A stretch of 64,000 bases of DNA from Chryseobacterium arthrosphaerae (GCF_001684965.1 NZ_MAYG01000012.1:372001-436000); one strand, 5' to 3'; shown: positions 34,978-43,562, numbered from the stretch's first letter. Made by a program: numbers and translations. The notes: generated by a model not told the origin, from the letters alone.

Positions 34978-35011
34978 CAAAGATAGGACGGAGAAGCGAC
35001 AGAACTTGACG
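34978..35011 (-). promoter_or_regulatory. Repeated promoter box, site D (patatin gene)
   Basis: Minus strand: CGTCA-AGTTC-TGTCG (35011-34997), 11-bp spacer, TATCTTTG (34985-34978). The 15-bp box is identical to site C. Confidence 0.65.
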
Positions 35012-35119
35012 TATTATTTATATTTTAAAGAAAATTTCATGAAAAAATTAAAAAAATCAGGGAAGGATTCAGACCATTGCTGCGGGTTTAATGACTTGGC
35101 TGTCAATACGATTTTAGCG

Positions 35120-35620
35120 CTACAGCACAACATAGCCATCCTTGTCTCTCGGCATTTTTATAAGTGTTCTCCAACTGGTTTTAATGAGTTTTTTTTGGGA
35201 TGGAATGCTCTTCTTTTCAAAATGAGGAAGATCCTTGAATGTTTTCCAGTTTCCACCCCAGTCCCAGCCATGTCTGGCGAAGATCTTTACACATTCATAC
35301 CAGTCGGCAACCTGGTCATTGTCCCAATCTTTTGCTGTATCCCAGCTTGCTGTTTTTCCGTCGATCATCAGGCAGATATCTACCGCAAGACCATAATTGT
35401 GAATACTTTGCCCCGCTTTGGCATTAGTCACTTTTTTACCGGCGGTCAGCCTTCCGATAGCGTAGAGTTTTTCCTGTTCCTCAAAAGATCTGAGCCCCTG
35501 GGTGATTCTTACCTTTGCTCTTCCGGTAAGTGCATTATCACATTCTTTAATGATCTGTTTCACTTCATCCCTTACCAGCGGGTGAAGTTTCTGAATTCGT
35601 TCTGATGTTACTTTATCCAT
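35120..35620 (-). CDS. M15 family peptidase, CwlK/phage endolysin-like
   Basis: 166 residues, no signal peptide. The VanY/CwlK-type fold is indicated by ITQGLRSFEEQEKLYAIGR, zinc ligands in AGQSIHNYGLAVDICL (His and Asp, HxxxxxxD) and His in DLPHFEK, with the aromatic WDWGGNWK loop. It likely cleaves L-Ala-D-Glu bonds in peptidoglycan. With no export signal it resembles a phage-type endolysin needing a holin, membrane damage or another export route. Promoter site E is 20 bp upstream of the ATG. Confidence 0.88.
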   Translation of the reverse strand: MDKVTSERIQKLHPLVRDEVKQIIKECDNALTGRAKVRITQGLRSFEEQEKLYAIGRLTAGKKVTNAKAGQSIHNYGLAVDICLMIDGKTASWDTAKDWDNDQVADWYECVKIFARHGWDWGGNWKTFKDLPHFEKKSIPSQKKLIKTSWRTLIKMPRDKDGYVVL

Positions 35621-35639
35621 AATTTAAACTGTTATAAAA

Positions 35640-35673
35640 CAAAAGTATGACGGGAAAACGACGAAACGTGACG
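35640..35673 (-). promoter_or_regulatory. Repeated promoter box, site E (M15 gene)
   Basis: Minus strand: CGTCA-CGTTT-CGTCG (35673-35659), 11-bp spacer, TACTTTTG (35647-35640). Confidence 0.65.
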
Positions 35674-35818
35674 TGTTTTAATTAAATTATAAAGTGTATT
35701 ATACAATATCTGTACAAAAAAGCATGAAAAATTTGAATTTTAATTTAAATATCAAATGGAAATAATCCGGAGCAGGAGGAGTGCTTAAGGATCATTTGAT
35801 AAATAGATTTTTGGAGTG

Positions 35819-35851
35819 CAAATTAAAACCTTAATGCGACAAAACGTGTCG
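35819..35851 (-). promoter_or_regulatory. Repeated promoter box, site F (M15-umuC gap)
   Basis: CGACA-AAACG-TGTCG (35837-35851 on plus) is a perfect inverted repeat, identical in its core and one flank to site A. The -7 slot on the minus strand is TTAATTTG with a 10-bp spacer, one mismatch and 1 bp short of the others. The 352-bp M15-umuC gap holds sites E and F, umuC's own -7, and no gene that I can support. Confidence 0.5.
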
Positions 35852-35939
35852 TGTTTAAAAAAATTAGTTATTTGTTTTTCAATATGTTAATTGTGATGTT
35901 AATTCTTTTCAAAAACATTATTTTATTCTCTAAAAACAA

Positions 35940-35947
35940 TAATTTTG
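35940..35947 (+). promoter_or_regulatory. -7 element of umuC
   Basis: TAATTTTG, 25 bp before the umuC ATG on the plus strand. Confidence 0.45.
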
Positions 35948-35972
35948 TATAAATATTCATTGTGTAATTGCT

Positions 35973-37244
35973 ATGTATGCGCTGGTAGACTGCAATAATT
36001 TTTTTGTTTCCTGTGAAAGAACTTTAGATTCTTCCCTTGAAGGCAAGCCCGTTGTGGTGCTCTCCAACAACGATGGATGTGTTGTATCCCGGAGCAAAGA
36101 AGCAAAAGACCTGGGAATTCCTATGGCTGCTCCTGCTTTTAAATATAAAGAGCTCTTTCAAAAGCATGATGTAAAAAGTTTTTCTGCAAAATTTGAGCTT
36201 TATAATTATAAAAGTCAGCAGGTCATCAATATTGCCAGATCCTACGTTCTTGACCATGAAGTATACAGCATTGATGAGCTTTTTCTGGATCTCACGGGCT
36301 TTAAGTATATTGATATTTATGAATATTGCGTCAGAATCAAGGAAGAGATCAGGGTGAAAGAAAATATTCCCGTAAGTATAGGCATCGCTCCCACCAAGAC
36401 CTTATGTAAGGTAGCCAACAGGATTGTAAAAGAATTTCCGGACAAATTCAATGGAGTTTATATTCTGGATACTGCTGAAAAAATTGAGAAGGCATTGAAA
36501 TGGCTTCCTATAGGAGATGTATGGGGAATCGGGAGAAGATTGGCTGTGAAGATGCATGACAGTGGGGTATACAAAGCCTGGGATCTTCTGCAGAAACCCG
36601 AAATGTGGATACGTAAAATCATGGGCATTCACGGAGTAAGGATGATCAACGAGCTGAAAGGAATCCGTCAGCTTGAACTGGATACTCCTTCACCTAAAAA
36701 ATCTATTGCGGTAACCAGAAGCTTTATGCAGATGCTGACTAAGAAAGAGGAAGTCCGGGAGCGGGTAGAAACCTTCGGAATGTATTGTTCGGAAAGATTG
36801 CGAAAACAAAATACCTGTTGTAAAATGATCACTGTTTTTGTGCAGACCAACCGCTTCAGAAAAGATCTTCCTGAATACAGAAACGCCATAACACAGGTCC
36901 TGCCTAATCCTACCAATTCATCCATATTAATAGGAAGAGTGGTGAATGAGCTTTTTGAAGCGATTTATAAGGAAGGGTTTCATTATAAAAGGGCAGGAGT
37001 GATGGTGAATGACTTTGTTCCGGAGGATCAGAGACAGATCAGCCTTTTCGAAGAAGACATACAAAACCAGCATCTCCCTGTGATGAAAGCAATGGATGCG
37101 ATGAACCGGAAATACGGCAAAGATAAAGTCCGCCTTGGAAGTATGAGCGGAGAAAATACCTTTGGCCGTGCCAAGCTGTCTCCGGAATATGAAGCATTCC
37201 TGAAAAAGAATACTTTGCCGGAAGCGAACTTCAGGTTTCATTGA
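35973..37244 (+). CDS. umuC: Y-family DNA polymerase, UmuC subfamily
   Basis: 423 residues. Catalytic-core marks: MYALVDCNNFFVSCERTLDSSLEGKPVVVLSNNDGCVVSRSKEAK (palm with Asp6 and the fingers), YSIDELFLDL (second metal-binding acidic pair), then VSIGIAPTKTLCKVAN, an HhH thumb (IGDVWGIGRRL) and the little-finger domain. It performs translesion synthesis, probably as the Pol V catalytic subunit. No umuD/LexA-like S24 gene is adjacent, which is unusual for umuC. A perfect copy of the shared box (site F) sits 120 bp upstream, hinting at coupling to the WYL set. Confidence 0.93.
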   Translation: MYALVDCNNFFVSCERTLDSSLEGKPVVVLSNNDGCVVSRSKEAKDLGIPMAAPAFKYKELFQKHDVKSFSAKFELYNYKSQQVINIARSYVLDHEVYSIDELFLDLTGFKYIDIYEYCVRIKEEIRVKENIPVSIGIAPTKTLCKVANRIVKEFPDKFNGVYILDTAEKIEKALKWLPIGDVWGIGRRLAVKMHDSGVYKAWDLLQKPEMWIRKIMGIHGVRMINELKGIRQLELDTPSPKKSIAVTRSFMQMLTKKEEVRERVETFGMYCSERLRKQNTCCKMITVFVQTNRFRKDLPEYRNAITQVLPNPTNSSILIGRVVNELFEAIYKEGFHYKRAGVMVNDFVPEDQRQISLFEEDIQNQHLPVMKAMDAMNRKYGKDKVRLGSMSGENTFGRAKLSPEYEAFLKKNTLPEANFRFH

Positions 37245-37431
37245 GACTCATAAAATGCTCAGAAAAGAATTCCATTTTTAAAAAATCCCAGCTAAAAAAG
37301 AATGAATATTTTATTTTAGTATTAAAATTCCGTATTTTGATAATGTAAAACAAATGTATAACTGATTGTTTATTAGAGGTTTGTTTGTTATGTGGCATGT
37401 GGGGCTATTGTGTATGATAATCTTTTGCACT

Positions 37432-37439
37432 TATCTTTG
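37432..37439 (+). promoter_or_regulatory. Promoter of the C1q-like gene cluster
   Basis: -7 TATCTTTG (37432-37439) with TTG at 37408-37410, a 21-bp gap, fitting the Flavobacterium TTG...TANNTTTG promoter. It lies 37 bp before the first gene. Confidence 0.55.
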
Positions 37440-37476
37440 GACAAGAATTTTACACATTTAAAAAACCACAAATTAC

Positions 37477-38337
37477 ATGAAGAATCTAAGTATTTTGATG
37501 AAGGGAATACTGATTTTCCTGTGCTTTATTATAAATTATTCAAACGCACAGGTAGGTATAAATACTTCAAATCCTCAAACCATTTTCCATGTGGATGGAG
37601 CCAAAGATAATCCTGCATCCGGAGCACCGTCTTCGGCTCAGATTGCCAATGATGTTGCCATCACACCTGCCGGAGATATAGGAATTGGAACTTTAACTCC
37701 AGCTGTAAAGATTGATGTCAGGTCCATATCCAATACAGACAACTCAATAGGAATAGGAGAAACCAGCCAGACTGCCTCTGCAGCCGGCGGAGGTGCTGTA
37801 AGATATAATCCTCTGAATGGAGGAAAAATGCAGTATTCAGATGGTGTGGTGTGGCAGGATCTTATTTCTTCTCCTACCAAAGCTGTAGTAGTGGCCAATA
37901 TTCAGGCTGCAAACTTCGCCATTAAAGTTCCCTATCAGGTTTCCACTGGTATTGCCGGATGGACGGAAATTTCGGATCCTACGGGAAATTTTACCCCCGT
38001 AACAGGTATTTTTACTGCTCCAAGAACCGGAGTATATCTTGTTTCTTTTACCTATGACTTTGTACGGATTCCAATAGTATCAGGCTATTTTTCAGAAGCC
38101 CAATATGTTGTGAATGGGAGCAATACTGTTAAAAAATGTGTGAAATCCTTTTCCAACAATTCAAAACAGGCACAGGTTGCGGGCTCCTGTGTAGCCGGTG
38201 TGCAGCTGAATAAAGGAGATACACTCCAGCCTTATATTTACCAGTCTGTTTACAATGGCAGTCTGAGCCTGAGAACAGACTTAACTTCTGCAAGCAACGA
38301 TTATGGTTTTGTAAACCTTTCTATTCTGGAACAATAA
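37477..38337 (+). CDS. Secreted C1q-like domain protein 1
   Basis: 286 residues with a signal peptide cleaved near SNAQ, then AQVGINTSNPQTIFHVDG, the opening motif of many Bacteroidota surface and fibre proteins. A low-complexity middle (GIGTLTPAVKIDVRS...GAVRYN) leads to a C-terminal C1q/TNF-like jelly roll (about 140-286, with TGIFTAPRTGVYLVSFTYDF). Two cysteines (CVKSF, GSCVAG) may pair. First of three tandem paralogs. The function is unknown; adhesion or ligand binding is possible. Confidence 0.7.
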   Translation: MKNLSILMKGILIFLCFIINYSNAQVGINTSNPQTIFHVDGAKDNPASGAPSSAQIANDVAITPAGDIGIGTLTPAVKIDVRSISNTDNSIGIGETSQTASAAGGGAVRYNPLNGGKMQYSDGVVWQDLISSPTKAVVVANIQAANFAIKVPYQVSTGIAGWTEISDPTGNFTPVTGIFTAPRTGVYLVSFTYDFVRIPIVSGYFSEAQYVVNGSNTVKKCVKSFSNNSKQAQVAGSCVAGVQLNKGDTLQPYIYQSVYNGSLSLRTDLTSASNDYGFVNLSILEQ

Positions 38338-38348
38338 CACACTTTGAT

Positions 38349-39161
38349 ATGAGAAAAAAATTAAGACTGGCTTTAATTATCTGTTGCGGTATAGGCATTA
38401 AAGCTCAGGTAGGAATCAATATGACAGCTCCTGAAGGAACGGTGCATGTGGACGGACAAAAAAACACAAATGTTTCAATATCTTCCAGTTATGATGATGA
38501 TGTCATTATTACCCCTGCAGGAAATGTAGGAGCAGGAACAAAATCTCCGAAAACAAGACTGGACCTGAGATCAGAAGAGCGCTTAAATGCCATCGGGATC
38601 GGAGGGACTTCACAGGCTGCTTCTGCTGCAAAAGCTGGAGCGATGAGGTATAACTCAGGAACTCAGGATCTGAGCTATTCTAATGGAACGGCATGGATAA
38701 CATTGGCCCATAAAGCCCCTAATGATTTTGTGGATGCAGAAAACTCTTCCGCACAAAGTTTTAGCAACGGGGTACAGACTGCTATGACCGGCTGGACTAA
38801 AAAAACGGATGTAAATAGCAGCTTTAATGCAGGGACAGGAACCTTTACTGCTTCAAAAACCGGGGTTTATATTGTCTCCTTTACCTTTTCGTTGGCCTCC
38901 GGGAGTATTGCTGATGACTCAAGGTATGAAACTTTGATTCAGACCAATTCAACGTCTTCGGCAACGAATAAAGTTTTTAAATGTGTAGGAAGCTATCCCG
39001 GAACCAATACTATTGGAAACCGTGTTGCAGGAAACTGCTCCGGGATTTTTAACCTGAACCAGGGAGATAATATCACCGTAAGCCTGAATCAAAAGCTGGG
39101 AAGTTCTAAAACACTGGACAGCGATTCTACGCTTACTTCTTTAAGTATTTTCGGATTATAA
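38349..39161 (+). CDS. Secreted C1q-like domain protein 2
   Basis: 270 residues. Signal peptide (RLALIICCGIGIKAQ), then VGINMTAPEGTVHVDG, GNVGAGTKSPKTRLDLRSEERLNAIGIGGTSQAASAAKAGAMRYN, and a jelly-roll C-terminus with TGTFTASKTGVYIVSFTFSL. It is clearly a duplicate of the previous gene; the gap is 11 bp, so they form an operon. The CVGSYPG...GNCSG pair matches the cysteines of paralog 1. Confidence 0.7.
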   Translation: MRKKLRLALIICCGIGIKAQVGINMTAPEGTVHVDGQKNTNVSISSSYDDDVIITPAGNVGAGTKSPKTRLDLRSEERLNAIGIGGTSQAASAAKAGAMRYNSGTQDLSYSNGTAWITLAHKAPNDFVDAENSSAQSFSNGVQTAMTGWTKKTDVNSSFNAGTGTFTASKTGVYIVSFTFSLASGSIADDSRYETLIQTNSTSSATNKVFKCVGSYPGTNTIGNRVAGNCSGIFNLNQGDNITVSLNQKLGSSKTLDSDSTLTSLSIFGL

Positions 39162-39169
39162 AAAGATAG

Positions 39170-40084
39170 ATGATGAAAAAGAACTGTTTACTGATTTTAA
39201 TGACTTTAAGTTTCCACAGTGTATTTTCACAGGTTGGAATCAATACCCAAAACCCACAAGGTATTTTACACATTGACGGCCAAAGAGATAATCCGGTGTC
39301 AGGATCAACTTTTACGCCGGCTCAGCAGAGTAATGATGTGCTCATAAGCAGCACAGGAAGAATAGGAGCAGGCACTCTGAGCCCAGCTGTAAAAGTGGAT
39401 GCCAGGAATTCTGGAAACGGAGCTGTCGGTTTTGGAACTTCTGCCCTTACAGCCCCTGCAGCCGACGAGGGAGCGGTACGTTATAACAGCGGAATGGAGT
39501 ATTCCAACGGAAATGAATGGCTCCCTTTACTGACAGCGCAACCTGCTAATAACAAAATAATAGTTATTGCAGCCAAAACGAATAATAATATAAAACTGGT
39601 AACTCCTGCTACCGCAACCATAACGGGAGGCTTACAGAACCGGGCAAGTAATTATCTTGTAGACTGGAATAAAATCTTTGAAAGTAATTCCGGAACAAGT
39701 TTCAATGCTGCTACAGGAATTTTTACAGCACCCAGAAACGGAATTTATGTTGCTTCATTCACTACCGATCTGGCCCCACTCGCAATCAATTATACCACTG
39801 ATCCTTTAAATCCCATTCAGATAGAGGCTATCTGGCAGCTTTATGATAATACAGCGGGCCTGGTCCCTGCCAATATTGTCAATACGGTAAAATGTGTAAA
39901 CACAATGTCCTCGAACAGTGTAGGGAATATTGATGCGGGAAGTAATTGTACAGCTTCCTTCTATATGACAGCTGGTCAGAGGTTAATGCCTTATATATGG
40001 TTCAATTTAAATAATTCAAATCTGGCCAATTTCTCATTAAATAATACGGGAGGCTACAATAATCTTACGATTGCAGAACAATAA
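39170..40084 (+). CDS. Secreted C1q-like domain protein 3
   Basis: 304 residues. Signal peptide (CLLILMTLSFHSVFSQ), then VGINTQNPQGILHIDGQRDNPVSG, closer to paralog 1 in this part, and a jelly roll with TGIFTAPRNGIYVASFTTDL and CVNTMSSN...GSNCTAS. It is 8 bp after paralog 2. Its stop directly abuts the stop of the convergent TPR/AraC regulator. Confidence 0.7.
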   Translation: MMKKNCLLILMTLSFHSVFSQVGINTQNPQGILHIDGQRDNPVSGSTFTPAQQSNDVLISSTGRIGAGTLSPAVKVDARNSGNGAVGFGTSALTAPAADEGAVRYNSGMEYSNGNEWLPLLTAQPANNKIIVIAAKTNNNIKLVTPATATITGGLQNRASNYLVDWNKIFESNSGTSFNAATGIFTAPRNGIYVASFTTDLAPLAINYTTDPLNPIQIEAIWQLYDNTAGLVPANIVNTVKCVNTMSSNSVGNIDAGSNCTASFYMTAGQRLMPYIWFNLNNSNLANFSLNNTGGYNNLTIAEQ

Positions 40085-41644
40085 TCAGGAGATTTCATCA
40101 AGAGTTTTGATGAAAGCAGATGGATGCAGCCCTGTGATTTTTTTGAACTCGAGAGAAAAAGCACTGTGGGAAGAATATCCCGTAATTTCAGCAAGATGAT
40201 TGATTTTATACTTCCTGTATTGCGGTTCGTTTTTCAGCTGATTCACAATATAATTGATCCTTAAGTGGTTAATGTATTGGTTAAAATTAAACTTCAGATG
40301 TTTCTTAATAACTGCTGACAGATACTTTGGGTTGATATTCAGTGTGTTCGCAAGATTATAACGTGAAATGTTTTTGCTGTTAAACTCAAGGTTTTCTTCA
40401 AATACTTTTAACCCGTTTAGAATATTTTCCTCTACTTCAGGCGAAATTTTTATTTCTGCCGGAGTGGGGGTATTTTTTACCTGGAGATCATCAGAATCCT
40501 CCAGTGGATCTTCCTCATAAATAACGGGAGAAATCCCTTCCCTGTAAATTCTGGAGACAACTTCTCTGTGCTTTTTACGGAGACGGATGACAATAAGAAT
40601 AACAATCCCTAAAACAAAAACCAGAACAAGACAGGCTGTAATAAGCCAGTTAGACATTTTGTGGCTTGCAGTAAGCAGCTGATCAAAATTTTCTTCTTTT
40701 TTTGATAATGTTTTGTTCACAGCCATTGCTTTGTTATAAGCAATACTATCTTTTAACTGAAGATTGACAAGTTTATATTTCTCTGCATTAGGCTGATCAT
40801 CCAGCTGGGCATAAGCTTCCTCAAGATTTTTGGTCACCTCAATCTTTTTTTCATTGAAGCCATATTGATCTACAATGGCCAGCGATTTCCGGAAATACAA
40901 AACAGCACTGTCAGGCTTATTCTGTTTTGAAAATGAAAATCCGATATCATTCAATATACTTGCCTGCAGGTAATAATTGTTTTTTCCGGCTAAAGAAAGA
41001 GCTTTTGTGAAGTAATATTTTGCTTCCTGAAATTTTTTTACTTCGGATAAATTATACCCCATATTGGTATAGGCAGAAATCAGCAGCTCATTTCTTCTGG
41101 TTACATTTTTAAGCCTCTGAAATTCACGGATGGCACTTTTGGAATAGAATTCTTTCTCTTTGTACTGATTCTTGTTAAGGAGAATCAGAAAGGAGTTAAA
41201 GATCATTCCTTTCAGCTCATGTCCTTCCTCCGTATTATTATTCTTTACTTCAGAAAGAGCATTGAGAAGACTTGAGGAAGATTCTTTCAGCAACCCAAGT
41301 TTTGCATATTGTGTTCCCTGCATTCTGTATGCCAACGCTTTTCCGATACTGTAATTGTGTTGGGTCGATACTTTAAGAGTCTTATCTGCAAAGTCAAGGC
41401 TTTTTTCAGCGTCAGATCTCAGATAGCTGTTGAATGATTTTAAATAATAAGCTTTGGCAAGAAACTCCGGGCGGCTTCTTTTCTGTGCTGAATCTATGAT
41501 CTTATTCAGAACAATTTCCGAACTATCCGGATTTTTGGATGAAAGAGTACGGGCGTACTTATACTGTCCCTCAAAATCAAATGTCTGAGCAACTCCGAAA
41601 ATCGAAATAATAAGGAAGAAAAAGAGGACTATTTTTTTCTTCAT
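40085..41644 (-). CDS. TPR-containing AraC-family membrane regulator
   Basis: 519 residues. Signal sequence, TPR-like helical repeats (about 25-310), one transmembrane helix (about 330-352, LITACLVLVFVLGIVILIVI), then a cytoplasmic C-terminal AraC HTH (about 410-515: ISRYNLANTLNINPKYLSAVIKKHLKFNFNQYINHLRI, then HLAEITGYSSHSAFSLEFKKITGLHPSAFIK). This architecture is common in Chryseobacterium, where such proteins sense an envelope signal and regulate neighbours. The C1q-like genes end 1 bp away and are plausible targets, but no operator was identified. Confidence 0.88.
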   Translation of the reverse strand: MKKKIVLFFFLIISIFGVAQTFDFEGQYKYARTLSSKNPDSSEIVLNKIIDSAQKRSRPEFLAKAYYLKSFNSYLRSDAEKSLDFADKTLKVSTQHNYSIGKALAYRMQGTQYAKLGLLKESSSSLLNALSEVKNNNTEEGHELKGMIFNSFLILLNKNQYKEKEFYSKSAIREFQRLKNVTRRNELLISAYTNMGYNLSEVKKFQEAKYYFTKALSLAGKNNYYLQASILNDIGFSFSKQNKPDSAVLYFRKSLAIVDQYGFNEKKIEVTKNLEEAYAQLDDQPNAEKYKLVNLQLKDSIAYNKAMAVNKTLSKKEENFDQLLTASHKMSNWLITACLVLVFVLGIVILIVIRLRKKHREVVSRIYREGISPVIYEEDPLEDSDDLQVKNTPTPAEIKISPEVEENILNGLKVFEENLEFNSKNISRYNLANTLNINPKYLSAVIKKHLKFNFNQYINHLRINYIVNQLKNEPQYRKYKINHLAEITGYSSHSAFSLEFKKITGLHPSAFIKTLDEIS

Positions 41645-41661
41645 TGTGTTTGTTTGTGTTT

Positions 41662-42270
41662 TTATTTTTTTTGGTACTTCCAGTTCCTGCCTTTACCCTC
41701 CGAAATCCATTCCATCGCCTGGTCCAGCCTTTTATTCCGGGTGGCTTCTGTTTTTGCTTCTGTGAGCCAGCTGATATATTCTTTTCTGAAGGATGGCGAT
41801 GCTTTTCCGAAGATTTCTAAGGCCTTTTTATTAGCCTCTAAAGCTGTCTGGAAATAATCCGGAATTTCTGTTTCCATTTTGGAAGGAGCAGCTTTCTTCG
41901 TAACGCCCATATCCGTAAGCTCCATTGCTTCTTTAATGGCTTTTTTCAGCTGAGGTTTTGAAGGAAGATCTTCCATTCCGGTGATTTTTCCCAGGCTGAA
42001 CATCGAGCTCTTTTCGGCTGTTGTTTCGAGTTCCCTTATGGTTTTCATCTCCTGATGCAGCCAGAATCCAAGACTGCAATAGTGTTTGAAAGAGGTTATT
42101 GAGCAGAGTATTTTCCCTTTATACATGAACGTGGGAAACTTCCATTTGATGGCTTCCTCCGCATCAGGACAGACCTCATGGATGGTTTCCCGGAGATAGT
42201 TAAGGATTGGTTTTGCAAAATCCGGAGATTTCTCAATGTATTCATCAACCTTTATATTATATTTTTCCAT
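41662..42270 (-). CDS. YdeI/DUF1801-like protein
   Basis: 202 residues from the ATG giving MEKYNIKVDEYIEKS; an upstream in-frame ATG would overlap the neighbouring gene and add 23 residues without pattern. The DUF1801 fold (IKWKFPTFMYKGKILCSITSFKHYCSLGFW) is followed by a YdeI-type C-terminus (DYFQTALEANKKALEIFGKASPSFRKEYISWLTEAKTEATRNKRLDQAMEWI). The function is unknown; members are linked to stress responses. It is close to the serine hydrolase gene upstream (4 bp), so co-transcribed. Confidence 0.8.
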   Translation of the reverse strand: MEKYNIKVDEYIEKSPDFAKPILNYLRETIHEVCPDAEEAIKWKFPTFMYKGKILCSITSFKHYCSLGFWLHQEMKTIRELETTAEKSSMFSLGKITGMEDLPSKPQLKKAIKEAMELTDMGVTKKAAPSKMETEIPDYFQTALEANKKALEIFGKASPSFRKEYISWLTEAKTEATRNKRLDQAMEWISEGKGRNWKYQKK

Positions 42271-42274
42271 AGTT

Positions 42275-43408
42275 CTATTGAAATAATTGGGTGATTTCAT
42301 TGACCAGGAATTGTACCTGATCCGGCCTTCCCCTGTCATTTTTAGGATTATTGGAATAACTGCCGGTTTTTACAATGACCATATTAAATTCAGGAACCAT
42401 AATGATATATTGTCCCTGCAGCCCTAAGAAATAGTAATGTTTGACCGGATTGTCATTGTTGATCCAAAGGCCCATTCCGTAAATATTCTCAGATTTTTCC
42501 GTGGGCGTTCTCATCTGTTCAATAAAATCAGAATTTAAAATTTGCTGATCTCCAACTTTTCCGTTATCCAGAAACAGCTGTCCCAGTTTGGCGAAGTCCC
42601 GGGCATTGGAGTGAATGCAGCAGTAGGTTTTTTCCATTCCATGATCATCTGTACTCCATTTGGCATTCTGCTCCATTCCGAGCGGAACCCAGAATTTTTC
42701 TGATAAATAGCTTGCCAAAGGTTGATTTAAAGCTTTTCTTATGGCGAAACCAAGAAGCTGGGTGGCGCCGCTTTGGTACTCAAATCTTGTTCCCGGCTCT
42801 TCTTTAAATTTCCTTGAGAATACAGCTTTTACAAGACTTTTTCCATAATAGGCTTTAGCATTGGGCAGAAACGGATTGTTATAATTTTCATCCCAATCCA
42901 GTCCGGATTCCATTTGGGCTAAGTTTTTAAGCGTAACATGATTTCCGAAAGTCTTCTCTTTAAATTCAGCATAAAAATCTGAAAGTTTTTCATCTATTGA
43001 AGAGATCATTCCTTCTTCCAAAGCTTTTCCTAACAGCATTACCGTTACAGCCTTTGCCATCGAAAATGAATTGGTCTGAGAAAGCTGGTTATAGCCGTCC
43101 CAATACTGTTCATGAAGGATTTTCCCGTTTCTGATCACCACCAGAGCTGCTGTACGGGAGTGTTTTATATCATCAACTAAATGTTTCGGTAACTCTTTTT
43201 TGTTGTAGTCAGGATCTTCTTCCCACAATCTGGGAGCTTCGGTAGCTATAGGATTACTGGGGAAAAGATATCCGTCATCTATATAAGCGCTCGACTTTCC
43301 TTTAAGGTAAGTTTTGGAGATCCCGCTAAATAAGTAATCGTATCCCAGAAAATAAGCCGCTGCCGCACCAGCTACAGCTCCGCCTATCATATACTTTAGT
43401 ATTCTCAT
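42275..43408 (-). CDS. Serine hydrolase (beta-lactamase class C family)
   Basis: 377 residues with a single N-terminal transmembrane helix (GGAVAGAAAAYFLGYDYLF). The SxxK motif is SMAK in NSFSMAKAVTVMLLG, the YxN-equivalent Tyr is in FEYQSGATQLLG, and GMGLWINND precedes the end of the domain. It is more likely a D-aminopeptidase or esterase-type enzyme than a resistance beta-lactamase, as the N-anchor and Bacteroidota relatives suggest. It probably forms an operon with the YdeI-like gene. Confidence 0.85.
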   Translation of the reverse strand: MRILKYMIGGAVAGAAAAYFLGYDYLFSGISKTYLKGKSSAYIDDGYLFPSNPIATEAPRLWEEDPDYNKKELPKHLVDDIKHSRTAALVVIRNGKILHEQYWDGYNQLSQTNSFSMAKAVTVMLLGKALEEGMISSIDEKLSDFYAEFKEKTFGNHVTLKNLAQMESGLDWDENYNNPFLPNAKAYYGKSLVKAVFSRKFKEEPGTRFEYQSGATQLLGFAIRKALNQPLASYLSEKFWVPLGMEQNAKWSTDDHGMEKTYCCIHSNARDFAKLGQLFLDNGKVGDQQILNSDFIEQMRTPTEKSENIYGMGLWINNDNPVKHYYFLGLQGQYIIMVPEFNMVIVKTGSYSNNPKNDRGRPDQVQFLVNEITQLFQ

Positions 43409-43562
43409 TGTTCATGAATCGGTATCTGACAAATTTAGAATAATTTGATTATAAAAATTAACATAAAGAAGTAAATACACTATTTTTTATTTATTAGTGA
43501 AAAATAGATCAGAAAAGCAGTTTCAGCAGAGGTTTTTTACCCATTTTTCAATCAGATCATTA

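Noticed and set aside
35006..35605. 199-aa plus-strand ORF
   Set aside because: Exactly antisense to the well-supported M15 peptidase; no recognisable domain.
35700..35815. Small peptide or RNA between sites E and F
   Set aside because: Only a 16-codon frame is present and the promoter at F is degenerate; not enough support.
42275..43408. Antibiotic-resistance beta-lactamase
   Set aside because: Class C-like fold but membrane-anchored and in the broad serine-hydrolase family; no evidence for beta-lactam hydrolysis.
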